From Lycocorax pyrrhopterus obiensis (Eukaryota; Chordata; Aves; Passeriformes; Paradisaeidae): a stretch of DNA of 64,000 nucleotides. The stretch's first letter is position 1, and each line of letters opens with the position of its first letter. The stretch is from positions 4,030,001 to 4,094,000 of the forward strand of contig JACSVZ010000037.1 of NCBI GenBank assembly GCA_014706295.1, given 5' to 3'. This document shows positions 1 to 12,500 of this stretch, piece by piece. The translations under genes were made by a program, and so were the position numbers. The notes beneath the pieces are model-generated. The model worked only from the letters and a program-made list of their open reading frames with translations. It was not told the DNA's origin and made no database searches.

Positions 1-499
1 ATAAAAAACCCAAAAAACAACAACAAACCAAACCCTAAATAGAGAAACCTTCTGCAGATTCCATCTCTATAGGAACGCTGCCATAAATGCATAAGAGAAA
101 ACTCAGCAGCCCCATTCTCCCTGACAGGCTCCTTTTTTCCCTTTAAAGGAGCAGATGCCAGCACGATCAGCCCGTGTGTACCTTTTATATTAAACATGCA
201 ATCAAGACATTCTGCCTGAAAAAGTAGGAACACCCCTAAAATCCACCTCAAAGGCTGCAGCCTGTTTTTTTTTAATCATCAAGCAATTACTGTAATTAAG
301 AGGCAATCCCCTTTCTCGCCCTGCAAGGCTCCCTCCGAGGAGATAAAGGAAAAACAGAGCCCTGGTCGCCTCCTCCTGCACCCCCAGTGCCAGACACAGC
401 TCCCACCCCACAGCCCTCCCTCCTTAATTTCAATTAAGTTCCACTCACGGGAAAGGAGAAGAAAGGGAAGGGGGTGGGGGAGGGAGAAGCAGCACTTAC
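1..499 (-). other. SAMD11 intron 6, partial
   Basis: The intron begins with the consensus donor GTAAGT at 499-494 and runs off the window. It contains the AT-rich palindrome-like motif at 283-299 discussed in the findings. No exon is visible before the edge. Confidence 0.85.
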
Positions 500-592
500 C
501 CTTTGGGGACTCACTTCGGGCTTTCTTGCTCTCTAAAGGACACTCACTGCTGCTGTTGGGAGAACATACTCTTCTCTTGCCTAAAATTTCAT
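500..592 (-). CDS. SAMD11: SAMD11 coding exon 6: basic, serine-rich segment
   Basis: The 93-bp exon has two bases completing Asp309, 30 codons (310-339) and one base of the next codon. The acceptor is CTCTCCTAG|AT and the donor is AAAGG|GTAAGT, a consensus 5' splice site. The peptide begins EILGKRR and ends KKARSESPK. Human has LLGKRLGRSPR and KRARSESPQ, so the edges are conserved and the centre (SPNSSSECP) is variable. KRR at 314-316 and KKAR at 331-334 form a possible bipartite nuclear localisation signal with a slightly long spacer. The exon could be skipped in frame. Coding continues to the left of the window. Confidence 0.93.
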
Positions 593-3500
593 CTAGGAGA
601 GAGATGAGAAAGCTGAGTGTCAGAGAAGGCTGCACTTTCCTCTGTGCATGAGCGACCAGAGAGACTTTGGTATTTTGCTGCTCTCTCTCTCACACACAGA
701 CACACACACACAGAGATATTACAAGCAGAGAGAGAAAAAAATGAAAGTAAGAAAAATCATCATCTTGAGAGCCTTGATCTGCTTTCCTAATCACGCAGCC
801 CAAAAGCACATAATGACTATTCATACACTGATCAATGCAACGTTTTCAAGCCATAAATTCTGAATCCAGTTGATTTCCTTACTGAGTTTCATCATTTGCT
901 CTGGTGCCTTTTGTCCCCCCGGTGTTTCCACTCCTTTCATGCCCTGATGCAAAGCAACTGGGGGAGAGGAAGGGGAGGAAAAAAACAACACAGAAAAAAA
1001 AAAAGCACAACAGATCTCTGAATCTTCCTACCACAGTATCTCTGTCTCTCTCTCTCTCTCCCCGTCTCTCTCTCTCTCTCAGTCTCTCCCCCTCCCTCCC
1101 CCCTCCTCCTTCAAAACCTCAAGGTCCTCAGCAATCTTCCCCCTCTGGATTGCATGGAAACACTCAAGCCTTTTGCATTACTGCAGCCCTCCAAACCAAC
1201 ACCAAATCTCTAATACACAATTACAGCGTCCCCGAGCAGATTTCGAATCAATATCCTCCCCTAATAACGCTGGGGAAACTGAAAGCATGATGGTGCATAT
1301 GGGCAGGAAGGAAGAGCCTGTTTGTCACTGCAAGCATCAAATTCTCATCTATCAAGGGCTTGTTAAAGATGCAGCATCTTAAAAGAAAGCAAAAAATAAA
1401 AAAAATCTCACAAACAAGCAGCATATTTGAGCGAGAATGGATTGGATCTGCCTGTGAGCCCCAACACAGCCAGGCTGCTGCAGTCTGCCCGGAACGTGGG
1501 GGTTAAGGAAGGTTACAAACCCCCTCGGTCCTATTTATAACAACAACAACATTATCGCTGTTCCAGGGGACATTTCCAGCCAAGCAACTGTCCCCTGCAC
1601 TCAGGATCACTCCCCATCACTTGGAATGCAGCTGAGCAGCCCAGGTTGCTGCCGTGGCAGGGATTTATCAGGGGATCAGAGCACAGGGCTGAGCAGAGCA
1701 GCCCCAGCAGGTGCCTCTGCCCAAGGAGCAATCTGGCAGCTCTGCGAAGTTCCAAGCGGCATTTCAGGGCTTTGAAGAGCCCAAGCTGCCTCCAAACTCA
1801 GATTGCCACGACCCTGTCACCAAATCCCTCAGCAAAACTGGCACTCGGAGACGATGCAGAGGCTTGTGACCGTGCAGAACCCAGAGCCAAGGAAACACAA
1901 CAAAACAGGGGGAATTGGGAAGAGCCAGGGAAGGCTGGGAGCACTGGTGACAGCGCTGGAGCTCTCTCAGCACTTCACATCCCAGGTGCCGAGTCCACCT
2001 GTCCACACAATCGGCATTTTCTCACTCCTCCTGCCTCAGTTTACCCCTTACACAACTCCTCCACAGCCACTCTCAGCTTCCCAAGCTCGCAGGTACCTGG
2101 CCAGGGAGCACAACCAGAGCCACCAGCTCCCTCCCCCTGGAATGCTCCATCCTTCATGCTGATTTTCCTGGAAACGTTACCCTGATACTGCAAACCCTCA
2201 GTGCTGGAGGCCAAGACCATATATCCTGCTCCTCCTCAGGACTGTTCTCAGCCAGGATTTGTGGCTTTGGAACAACACAAGTCCCATTGCTCTGCTCGCC
2301 CCTCCCAGCCCGGGCAGGAGGCAGCAGAGCCCAGCAGGGCTGGAGGCAGAGGAGTCTCCATGGAAAAGAGCTGGTGACAGAAGCACGGGGTCCATGTGAC
2401 AGCAGTTGGAATGCGAGCAGTGAAGATTCCTTGGTTTCACAGCTCTGCCAAGGCACCTCGTTCCCCCATCCCTGCTTCCCTCCCGCTGTTCCTCTCCCAC
2501 CCCCGGGCCCATCTGCCGGCAGACGCTCGCTCCGGCTCGCGCCGGGCCTTGCTATTCCCAGCTATTCCCAGCTATTCCCATGCCATTCCCACGCACGTCA
2601 GCAGCCCCATCTCCCTCCCAGCCGGCTGCACCGGGGCAGGGCAAGACCAGGATCACGCAGGAACTCTGAACTGGCACCAGGTCCCTCCGACCTGTGCCCC
2701 AGCAGCCCCCGAGCCCCACAGGTGAGCAGCCAGGTGTGACATCTGCCCCTGGGAGAAGGGTCCAGATTCCACACAGCCCAGATTCCCTCCAGAGAGATCC
2801 CACATTTATGCCCAGGGTGATTCTCCCGGCATCACCTCGTCCCACAGCACCAAGTCCCACACTCTGACTCTGGGTCTGGGCTGCCCCTGGCAGTTTTTCA
2901 GTGACATCACAGAATGAAACATTTCCTCTTTTTTATTTATTTCTTCAGTTAAGGCAAAGCCCTGCAGTGTGGCAGAGACGCCTGTGGCCCCAGAAGTGTG
3001 GGGACTAAATCCACAAGAGATACAGTAAGCAAGGAAAAGAGAATAAAGATCAGCATAAAGATCATCACAGAGATGTAACAACCCACCCCAAATGTACCGA
3101 GTCAGGAGCAGAGCACAGGACTGAACTCCAATTTTCTGAGTCCCAGCCCAGTGCTTTAAGAAGTCAAACCCCATCTCTGCTTCCTGAGCTGCAAGCAGAG
3201 AAGAGGCAGGTCCCACCTGCTTTAGCTCCTCAGTGAACTCCCAGCTCCCAGGGTACAACCTCAGCGAGGTGTTTGTGCTCCAGCACCCATCCTCTCCTCC
3301 TCAGCCCTGTGCACAGCTCTGCCACCCCACTGTCACCTGCCCAGCCCTTCCACGGGACCCTGCACTCCCAATCCAGCCCTGGATCTCCACCTGGCACCCA
3401 CCCAACCCCTCTCTGCCCTGACACAAAGAGCAGGACACCGAGATGGGAGCAGCCACAGTCCATCTCCCCCTGACTTTGCAGCACCAGCAGCAGCAAAACC

Positions 3501-6500
3501 AAATACGTTTTGCAAATGAGCTGGCAGAGCAGCTCCTGGATGTCTCAGCACCCTCCCAGACACAGGTTGTGCATTTAGTGCCTTGCTGCTCATCGACCAC
3601 AAAGCCCCCAGACAGATTTTGCTCAGCCCATGCACCTGCAAAATGCAACATCCACCTGAAAGGATGGGGAAGGATGGCTGGGGTTTTGCTCCCCAAATCC
3701 CTGCTTTTGCCTCCTCTCTCCTGCCTTCTTACAAAGCGTTGCAGTTGAAAGGAAGCCAAATCAGGGCAGTTTTTAATATTACAGCTGAAAATGAAAGACA
3801 TTATCAGTGCAACTGTAGGGTTATGAAGCCAGGCCAGGCAGCATCACCAGGAAGGGGGGCTGGGGGAAGCCCCAGGCAAACTGATCACCCACTGCCATCA
3901 GTGCAGCACAGCCCTGAGCACAAACCCCCTCACCCAGGTCTCCCACACAGGTCCCCAGATCCCACATCACATCCCAGGCTCCTGCTGGCCTGGCAAGGCA
4001 GCACAGGAAGTGACCCGGAGGGAGGATCTGGGAACAAAGTCGAACATTTTCCCCAAAGCTGTAGAAATCAGAGTGGACTTTTTCCTCCCCTCTTCTGTGG
4101 GAAGCCCAGCACTCACCTGCTGCACTCCTGCAGTGGGGCATGGAGACAGGGCTGGGAAGCAGCTGGAGCAGGACAGCACTTCTGTCCCCAGCACAGGGAT
4201 CACCCCAGGCTTCGCAGCAGCAGGAGAAAGGACGTGGGCACAGCCCCATAAACCAGCTGGTGTGGCAGCCAGGCTGGGGGGGTTATTTTGTCTCCTGCCC
4301 TGCTCTAATCCTCAGCCTCCCCGCACTCAGCAGAGCTGCCTGGCTTAAGAGTCATCCTCACCAACACAGCTAAGAACCCCAAGCCTCCTGATCAGCTTTG
4401 AGGAGAGGACTTGGGAGCCTAAGTCTGGGGAGATTAGAAAACCTATCCCTAGGCTTCCCCAAAGACAGAGGGGCTTTATCCCCACCCTTCCCAGGGAATC
4501 TGCACCAAGGACACTCATGGGGAGAGCTGAGCACAGGGGTCACCTGGAAAAGGGAGATTAATGAGCTGCTCACAAGGCTTTTGCCCTCCCAGCGTTGCTG
4601 AAAGGGCTACAAAGGGCCCCAGTTTCGGCCGAGGGACTGCACCAAATTCTCCTGCACTGTGCTCCTGCTCCAGCACAATGGGAAGAGATCAAGACCTATC
4701 TCACGCTCCCCATGCACAGCACTGGGTCTGCTCTGAAAGCTTCTTGGACCACGAAGTCCTGAGTAAACAGAGAACAGAGCCAACTTCCATGGGAAACCAC
4801 CCAGCCTCGGCCAGCCAACGTCCAGTGAGACCAGAGCCCCTCTTCCACCTCCTTTCCCATTATTTTAAGAGAGGCAAAACATCCTCCCTTGCTCTTAACT
4901 CCAGCCCTGAGGATGACAATCCCCACTGGCCAGTCTGAGATGTCTTGGCAGCATCTTCCCCTTTTCCTTTGGCACGGGCAGGCTCCCACCAGAGGAGCTG
5001 CTCCGCTCAGCCGAGCCCGGAGCTCCATCCCAGCCTCTCCTCCTGACCCTGTGTCCAACACAGCAGGTTTGGGGACACCCTGGGGACTCCCTCTCCCAGC
5101 CATGGGCTTCTGTGAGGAGCTGCCCCAGCTTGCTGGGGCTCAGCAGGCCCAGAGCTGCTCCCAACAAAGGCTGGCGGGCGAGGGGATCCATCGGCACCGG
5201 CCCTCGCCAGCAGGAATCCACGGAACAAAGGCAGAGGGAAGCACAAGGTCATGGGAATAACGGGCCATAATTTAACTGAGGGCAACAAGAATGGGGAAAA
5301 AAAAATTATTGGGGAAGCTGGGGGCAGGGAAGCAGCCAGCTTCTGGGATTTGGGATCCTGGAACAATACCAGAGCAGGGCAGCTCCCAGGGCAGGGAGAG
5401 CTCCAGCAAGGAAGGAGGGGACAGGGAATATTGCTGGGTCTCTGCACGGGGAATGCCAAAGCAGCTGCAAAATAAAGGCAGCATCCCCCTCCCAGCAGGT
5501 CAGGTAATGGTGTCAGGGACATGGCAGGAGCAGGCTCCAGCCCCAGTGACTGCCCCGGGTTATCTCTCTGCTGCTCCTGCTGTCCCCACACCTTTATCTG
5601 CCTGCTGGTGTCAGTCAGATTCCGACTGGGAGTGCTCCCGTGCAGGAGCAGCCTGACAGCACAGACAGCACACACAGCACGGGCAGCAGGGCAGGGTGGC
5701 ACTGCTGGCTCAGGACTGTCCCCAGCACAGCCCAGGGTGTCTGTGAACCCTCCCCAAGCACCACCCTTTGAGCTCCCTGGGACAAGGGACTCCTGGAAAC
5801 AAAGGCAAACAGGAAACAAAGGGGAGGGAGGGATGGGACACAGGAATGGGCTCTCACTGCAAAGCAAGGAGGATGCACTATGGAACAACCAGAGTTCTCT
5901 CTTTTTGCTCACTTTTAGAGGCCTTTGGCTCAGCCTGGCTGTGCAGTCACCGCTCTCAGCAGCAGAGGAGGGCTCCAGCAAGAGCCAGTGCCCATCACCA
6001 CTCTGATCCCAGTGCATGCCACAGCAGCACCCCAAAGGCTGGCTCGGTGTCACCGACCCTTCCCCAAATGCCAGTTAACCACAGCGCATGGGAAGGAGGG
6101 GGCTGAGCAGGATTCCCAGTGGATAACACACCAACCAGCCTTTCCTGGGCACGGGAAGCAGCCTGGATCCCCTTCCTCAGCTCCACAGGACCATCTGCCT
6201 CTCCTCCCACCATCCACAGTATCCTGCTGCTTCCCACCTCCTCACGCTCCATCTCCCCAGCTGGAGCAAAGCACCTGAAAGGAATGGCCAATATTTCAGA
6301 TCCCAAGGAATGAAACAGAGGGAGGTGCAGGAGATGCTGGAGCCACTCTGCTGCCTGTCTGGAATGAGGCTGTTTATTAGGGAAGGTGCTCCAACATCCC
6401 TCTGGCTCCCACGTTCTTACAAAATTCATTTTTACAGCATGCACCAAAGCCACAGAAAGGTGGTAAATATTCATAGTATGAAAAACGCTCATGGAAAGGA

Positions 6501-9500
6501 TATACTGCACTTAAGAGAGAGATCTGAATTAATTTTATATGCTGCAGAGAGGCTTTTTAGCAATCACAAACTTGTGAATCCCAACTTTCTTTCAGAAAAG
6601 ATTTAAAGAATGCAGCTGGGAGAGTGGGCTGGAAGTCCAGGCCTTGTGGAGACGCATTTTCCTGCCTGGAAAGGAGCAGGTTCCAGTGGGTGACGCAGGA
6701 GAAGGGGGAAGTTTGGTAAATCAGAGACCTGAGCATAGTTCCAACAGACAGGTTATGAACCCCTCATCCCTGGCAGGCTGGACACTGGGGCTTGGAGCAG
6801 CCTGGGACAGTGGAAGGGGTGGCACTGGATGGGCTTTGAGGTCCCTTCCCACCCAAACCAGTCTGGGATTCTGTGACCACAAACCTCTTGGGCAAAGCTT
6901 GTTTGGCCCCAGTTTCTCCCTCTGTGCTAAAAAGCTGTGAGAGCTGGCACAGAGACCCCTCAGTCCTGGGGAATGGCACCTGTCACCCAGGGAGGCAGGG
7001 ACAGCATCCCTGTCCCTCTGCAGGCTCCCAGGGGCTCAGAAGCCTGGGGTTCCCTCCAGCACCCAGCAGAGCTGCTCCTTCCCAAGGCTCCCAGCGTTTC
7101 CTCAGCACAGGGAGGGCCGAGGACGGCGACTTCCAGCAGAGCTGCTGGTGGTGCTGTACCCCCTTAGCACCATTTAAATGTCCAATTGCACTCATTCAGC
7201 CCCTGAAAAAAACGCTGCTCCTCCAGCCCGTGACAGCTTTGACAGCCAGACTCCTTAATTCCTTTTCCTTATTCCCTTAATCTGTCATCTTTATCAGGCT
7301 GGGGAAGTGCCAGGCAGCAAGCAGGAGCCCCGGCCCCGATCAATCTCCACATTACAGCTGACAGAATGGTGCTAATAACTTATTGATCTCATGTTTGCCA
7401 AGCCCCAGTGGGGCTGAAAGGCTCCCATTGATTGGCTTGAGGGAAGGAGCCTCTCAGCTGAGAGCTGAGCGGAAAACCTTCAAATTGTCTTCTTCCCCAG
7501 GAGCTGGGAGAGGGAGGGAGTGGGGAAGGGAGGGCAGGGACCAGGACAAGGAACTGAAGAGGAGGAGGAATGGAAAGGAAGAAGGACGTGTGTGTGTGTG
7601 TGTGTGTGTGAGGTGGGGATTAGGAATGGAAAAGGAAGTGGGGAAAAAAGGGTTTGAGAAGAAAGAAATGCGGGGAGGAGGGGAAAGAGCAGGAAAGGGG
7701 AAAGAAGCAAAGGGAAGAAAAGGAATTGGGAACAGAAAGATTGTGCAGAGCTGAAAAATGAATGAAATAGGCAGCTGACCCTCTTCTTGCTCACAGCAAA
7801 TCATTAATAAAATCTTTCCCAGGCCCAGCCCTCCATCCTTAAACAACTCTTCCCAGGTCTGCCCATGTCTGGCACAAAGCACTGCTCACTGCCTGCGCAG
7901 GGATGGAACCACGAGCTGTACCTGTGCACAGGGCAGCAGCAGGACACATTTCCGTTCCCCACGGCGGCAGATCTGCAATTTAACCCTGGGGAATCCCCAC
8001 CCAGCTCCGCGATTTGCACTGAGAGACCGAGAACCACGGAGAGTCACCAGAGATGCTGAACAGAGGGAAAGGAGCTGCGAGCTCTTTCCTGAGCCCCTGT
8101 GGGGAACCCCGGGCTCACCCCGATGTGCAGGGACAGCAGGAGGGATTATAAACAAAGCAGCAGTGACCTCTCACAAACCAGAGCAACAGTTCTGTCCTCT
8201 TTCCCATCCAGCCTGATCAGCCCCGGGGCACACGAGCTGGGACAGGGCTGGGCTGGCAGGAATTGAAGCCAAGGCAGTGCCAGGGTCACTCACACGCTGC
8301 CCTGGGGCTCTCAACGCCCAGGGCTCTTTTCCTGGTGGATTTCTCTCAAGTGCATCCATCCCAAAGCCTGGGGCAACATTTCCATGTGTGTCCTCCGACA
8401 CAGACAGGTCCCTGCACCCCTGTCCCTTCAGCAGGACCTGTCCCTCCCTGTCACCTGTGACCCCCTGGGCACCCCTGAGGGCCTGGCAGGAGCAGGGGGC
8501 AGAGCCGAGCCTGCTCCTCCCCTCGGGCAGGGACTCTGCCAGCCGTGCCCAGGTGCCAGCCAGCAGCCAGGGCGGACAAGGCAGGGGCCACGCTCCTGGC
8601 TGTCTGTACAGAACACCAGGGAGGTGTCACGGCACCAGGGATCTGCTGTCAGCTCTCCCCCAGCTGCCTGGGAAGGCACCTGGCAAAGGAGGTGGAGGCA
8701 GGGGGCGGGGAGAGGTTATTTTTGGAAGCAGGATGATCTGGCTCTTCCCAGAGCTGCAGGAAGGGAGCAGGAGGAGCAGGAGTCAGTGTTTGTTGGAGTT
8801 CCGAAGCTGCTGCGTGTGCTGGCCGTGGGTTTGGTGGACCCAGCCCCAGGGAGGGATGGACTCCTCGTCCCCACCAGGCACAGCGGGGGCTGCTTCAGAC
8901 CCCTGCCCAGCTGGGCATCGATGATCTTTGAGGTCTTTTCCAACCTTAACCGAGCTCCAACAACAGGGCCCTAAACTGCCTTGGCTCCTTGTCCTCCAGC
9001 AGTGAGAGCCAGGAATAAAACCTGAACACTCCCAGCAGCAAAATCCCCTGCACTGACCTGTGCTGGCACAGCCAAAGGAAACGCTTCCATGTTGGCTTTT
9101 CCCAATTTTCCTTCGCTTCCCAAGACCTCTGCTTGTGTTACAAAAGGCTGTTGGTTACCTCCCACTCCTGCAAGGCTCCAGGAGACATAAAAATGAACTT
9201 AAATAGAGCACAGAGAGGGGACAGTGCTCCAGCTCCAGGCCCAGAGGACGCAGAGCAGTGACAGAGCCTCGACCCTCGTGTTGCCACGGTAAACAATTGT
9301 CCTTCACGGGAAAACACGTCAACAACAGGGCCTGGGCTTCCAGCTCCTGGATGCCCATTTGGTGCTGATTTTCTGCTCAATTTAAGGCAGCAGTCCAATA
9401 AAGGCTGCTGCTTTTTTTCCCTGTTGTTTGGCTTAGTTAAATGAAAACATGTCTGCAGCCCAGCTCATTATCCTGCGCCCCCAGAGCAGCCGTTCGCTGG

Positions 9501-12500
9501 GATCCTGTCTCTAACCATTAGCTGCAACATCCTTGATCCCAATTCTTCTCCAGCCCCAATATTAACTCCTCCTTAGCATATGAAAGCTCTGGGTCTCAGT
9601 GCAAAGCCAAACGAGGTCACTGCAAGGCCTCCACGGCAGGGACGCAGAATCCAGGGCTAGGCCTGCAGAGAGCGAGACAACTCCGTGTGGTCAGCTGTGG
9701 ACCCACACTGGGAGCTACAAGCGCTGCCTTGTGAATAAAAACCCCAAATTCTTCAATTTGCATCTCTTTACAGTCCAAAAAGTCCTCCTTCTCCCTTGCT
9801 TAGTCAACAGGGCACCACGTGGAAGGACGAGACAAGAGGGTGAATACAGAACAAATCATCTCACAGGGAGAAACCGCAGTTCTGTGACGTTTTTGAGACG
9901 TGTGGGTGAACTCTGCTCTTCCAGGGCTGCAAAAGCACCAGGAATGAACAGCCGCTAAGGGAGCAAGGCTCCTGGAGTGGGGACACAGGTGTGACATTGT
10001 CCCCATGCCGTGGGATTCCCACAGGAATCACTGCAGGTGAAGATGCACCGAGGACACCCCTGCTCTGGGGCCAAGGCTCTCAGGGTCTGTCATCCCCATC
10101 ACACTGACCAAAAGCCCCTGGGAAAAGGCTCTCTGGGAGCTCTGCCCCACTGGAAAGCTGCCCTGCTGCTGCTTCCCACACCACAGCCAAGGGAACCTCA
10201 GTCCCAGATATTTTATGCAGAACCGCAGTGATTTTGTCCCTGCTAGGGCAGGACCTGAGGCTCTGCCGTGGCTCCACTCCGTGCCCTCTCAGACCATCTC
10301 CAGCCACCAAACCAACTCCCTGCAGGCACGAGGGGCAGAAGGAAGAGAGGGAAGAGCTACCCACCTTCCTCTAGCATGAGGGAGCCTGAATCCTCCACTT
10401 CTATCCATGCAAATAGTCCTACTGCAACTGGAAACTCATGAAATCTGGCACTGCAGAACAGAGGGTGTTTGAGGAGAGAAAGAGGAGAAATTAACAGGAT
10501 TTTTTTGCAGGAGAGGAATGAATTAGAGCCTCGGGACCAGGACTCTGGTGCAAAATGCTGGTTCAGGCACTAAAGCAGCGTGCAAAGCACACACATCCGG
10601 GGGGAAGGCACTTCTGAGACCCTCGGGGGCTGCTCCATCCTCCCCACCCCAGGTCCGGAGAAAAGGGACAGAGGGGGCTGCTCCTGTTGACAACCACACC
10701 AGGGCTGCTGGGAGGGGCTCCAAAGCCCTGTTTGATGAGCAAACCCCCAGCTCTGCTCTGCCAGGCCGCCCTGGCCCTGCTCAGCCCTCTGTGTGTGTCT
10801 CAGTCAGGATTAAAGCTCCTCGTGCCATCCTCCCCTCTCCAGGGGAGCCCCTCGTGGTGCCAGGCTGGGCCCTGGCTGCTGCCTCCCCTTTACCTGAGCC
10901 GCTGGAAGTGACTTTTGTCCCCTCCTTAGGCTCCTGCCTGCCCTCCCTGCCCTCCCAGCCTGCTCCCCCCAGCACTGGGGACACTTCTCCACCTCTGCAA
11001 ATGTCCCTAAGCCTCTTCCCAAACCTCAGCTGCCCCCACGTGTTCCCAAGGAAGCACAGACCCCATTCCATGCACTTTTCCTCTCTTCCTTCCCTGCCAC
11101 CCCCAGCACGGCTGCAGTTTAATGAGCACCAAGGAGAGATCTCAGCACTCCCCAGTGCAGAACCACCTCGGGAGGAGGGGCCAGCAGGAAACCATCTGCA
11201 GCTGAGGAGAGACCATTCATGGCTTGTAGGGAAGCTGTTCTGGCGGCTTTGGGCATCACCAAAGCTGCTTTCCCAGCTGGGTTCTCCCTGTTCCCTGTGC
11301 AGGCTGGCAGTCCCAAGGGGCTGGCTCACCCCTCGTCCCTGCACAGGGAGCCAACCTCACCCCCAGCAGCCCCAGGCAGCACTGGCCTGAGCCCTCCTCC
11401 AGCCTTCCCCACCTTCCAGAAGTCAGGAAAGCCCCAGAACCACACACAGTTATTTGTCATTAGTTGCAGCCCCTTTCTGCATTTCAAAGACCATCCAAGG
11501 TGCAGTAACATTGCTGATTTTCCAGTCCATGCTGTTCGAAACTACAGCGCTGCCTCTAATCCTGGCTGTAACCACAAGCCAAGGAATTCCCTCACAGAAT
11601 TAATCACAAACCAGCCAACCCTGCCAGCCTCAGCCTTTTTGCTGCCCCCATGGGCTGGCAATAAGCAAATCTCTTCCATTTGTGCTGTCCTTGCTCCCAG
11701 TCCTCTGCTGAAGCTCAGGCACAGGCAGCAAGGCCCAGGCACTGGTGGGTCCTGTTCCAGCAGCACCCCGAGCTCAGTGGGGAGCACAGGAGCCTCCCGA
11801 GAGCTCCTTCCCTCCTCACTGGAACCATGGCCCCAAATTCAGCCATAAACCAGCAACAGAAACTTCCAGCAGCAGATCCCAGCGGCCTGTGAGAGCCTTG
11901 CAGCTCCCAGCCAGGAGTGATGCGGGACTCTCGAACCTAATGGCACCAGCATCACCTATTCAGCATTGTTTATCTGCAGGTGCCTTTCTGAGGGGAAGAT
12001 TCTCATAACCCAGTGCAGAGAATCGTTCTCCAGGGCAGACAGGGCACACAGCTGGGGGCAAGGTTCTTCTCCCCTTATTGCTGGAACAAAATGGTTTAAA
12101 CAACCACCAGTCCTGCAGACTAACCCAGCACCACCTCTGAAAAGTCTGTCTGGAGCAATTCCTGATTACCCTGCTCCCCTCCCAGCCCTGCCAGCAGAAA
12201 CAGCCCCAGCAGTGCTCAGCCCCAAAGCCCAGAGTGGAACTGTCCCTGGGGAGAGGTGACACATCCCCCTGTCCCTTCAGACACCTCCCCTCCCTGTCTG
12301 ACTCTTTTAAACCCAATCACTTCTTGCTCAACACCCCAAACCTGCTGTGTCCTCAAGAGCTTTGTCACTGGCCTGGTGGCCTCTTGTGTGCATGAGCCTC
12401 TTCTTTTCCACTCATGGAATATTTCATAGGGCCATTAAAGTCGGAAAAGACCTCCAAGATCACCCAGCCCCACCGTTAACCCAGCACCACTTACCCGTGT

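Noticed and set aside
5007..6053. A 348-codon open frame on the minus strand
   Set aside because: No domain, no splice support and no homology were recognised; the composition is that of the surrounding intron.
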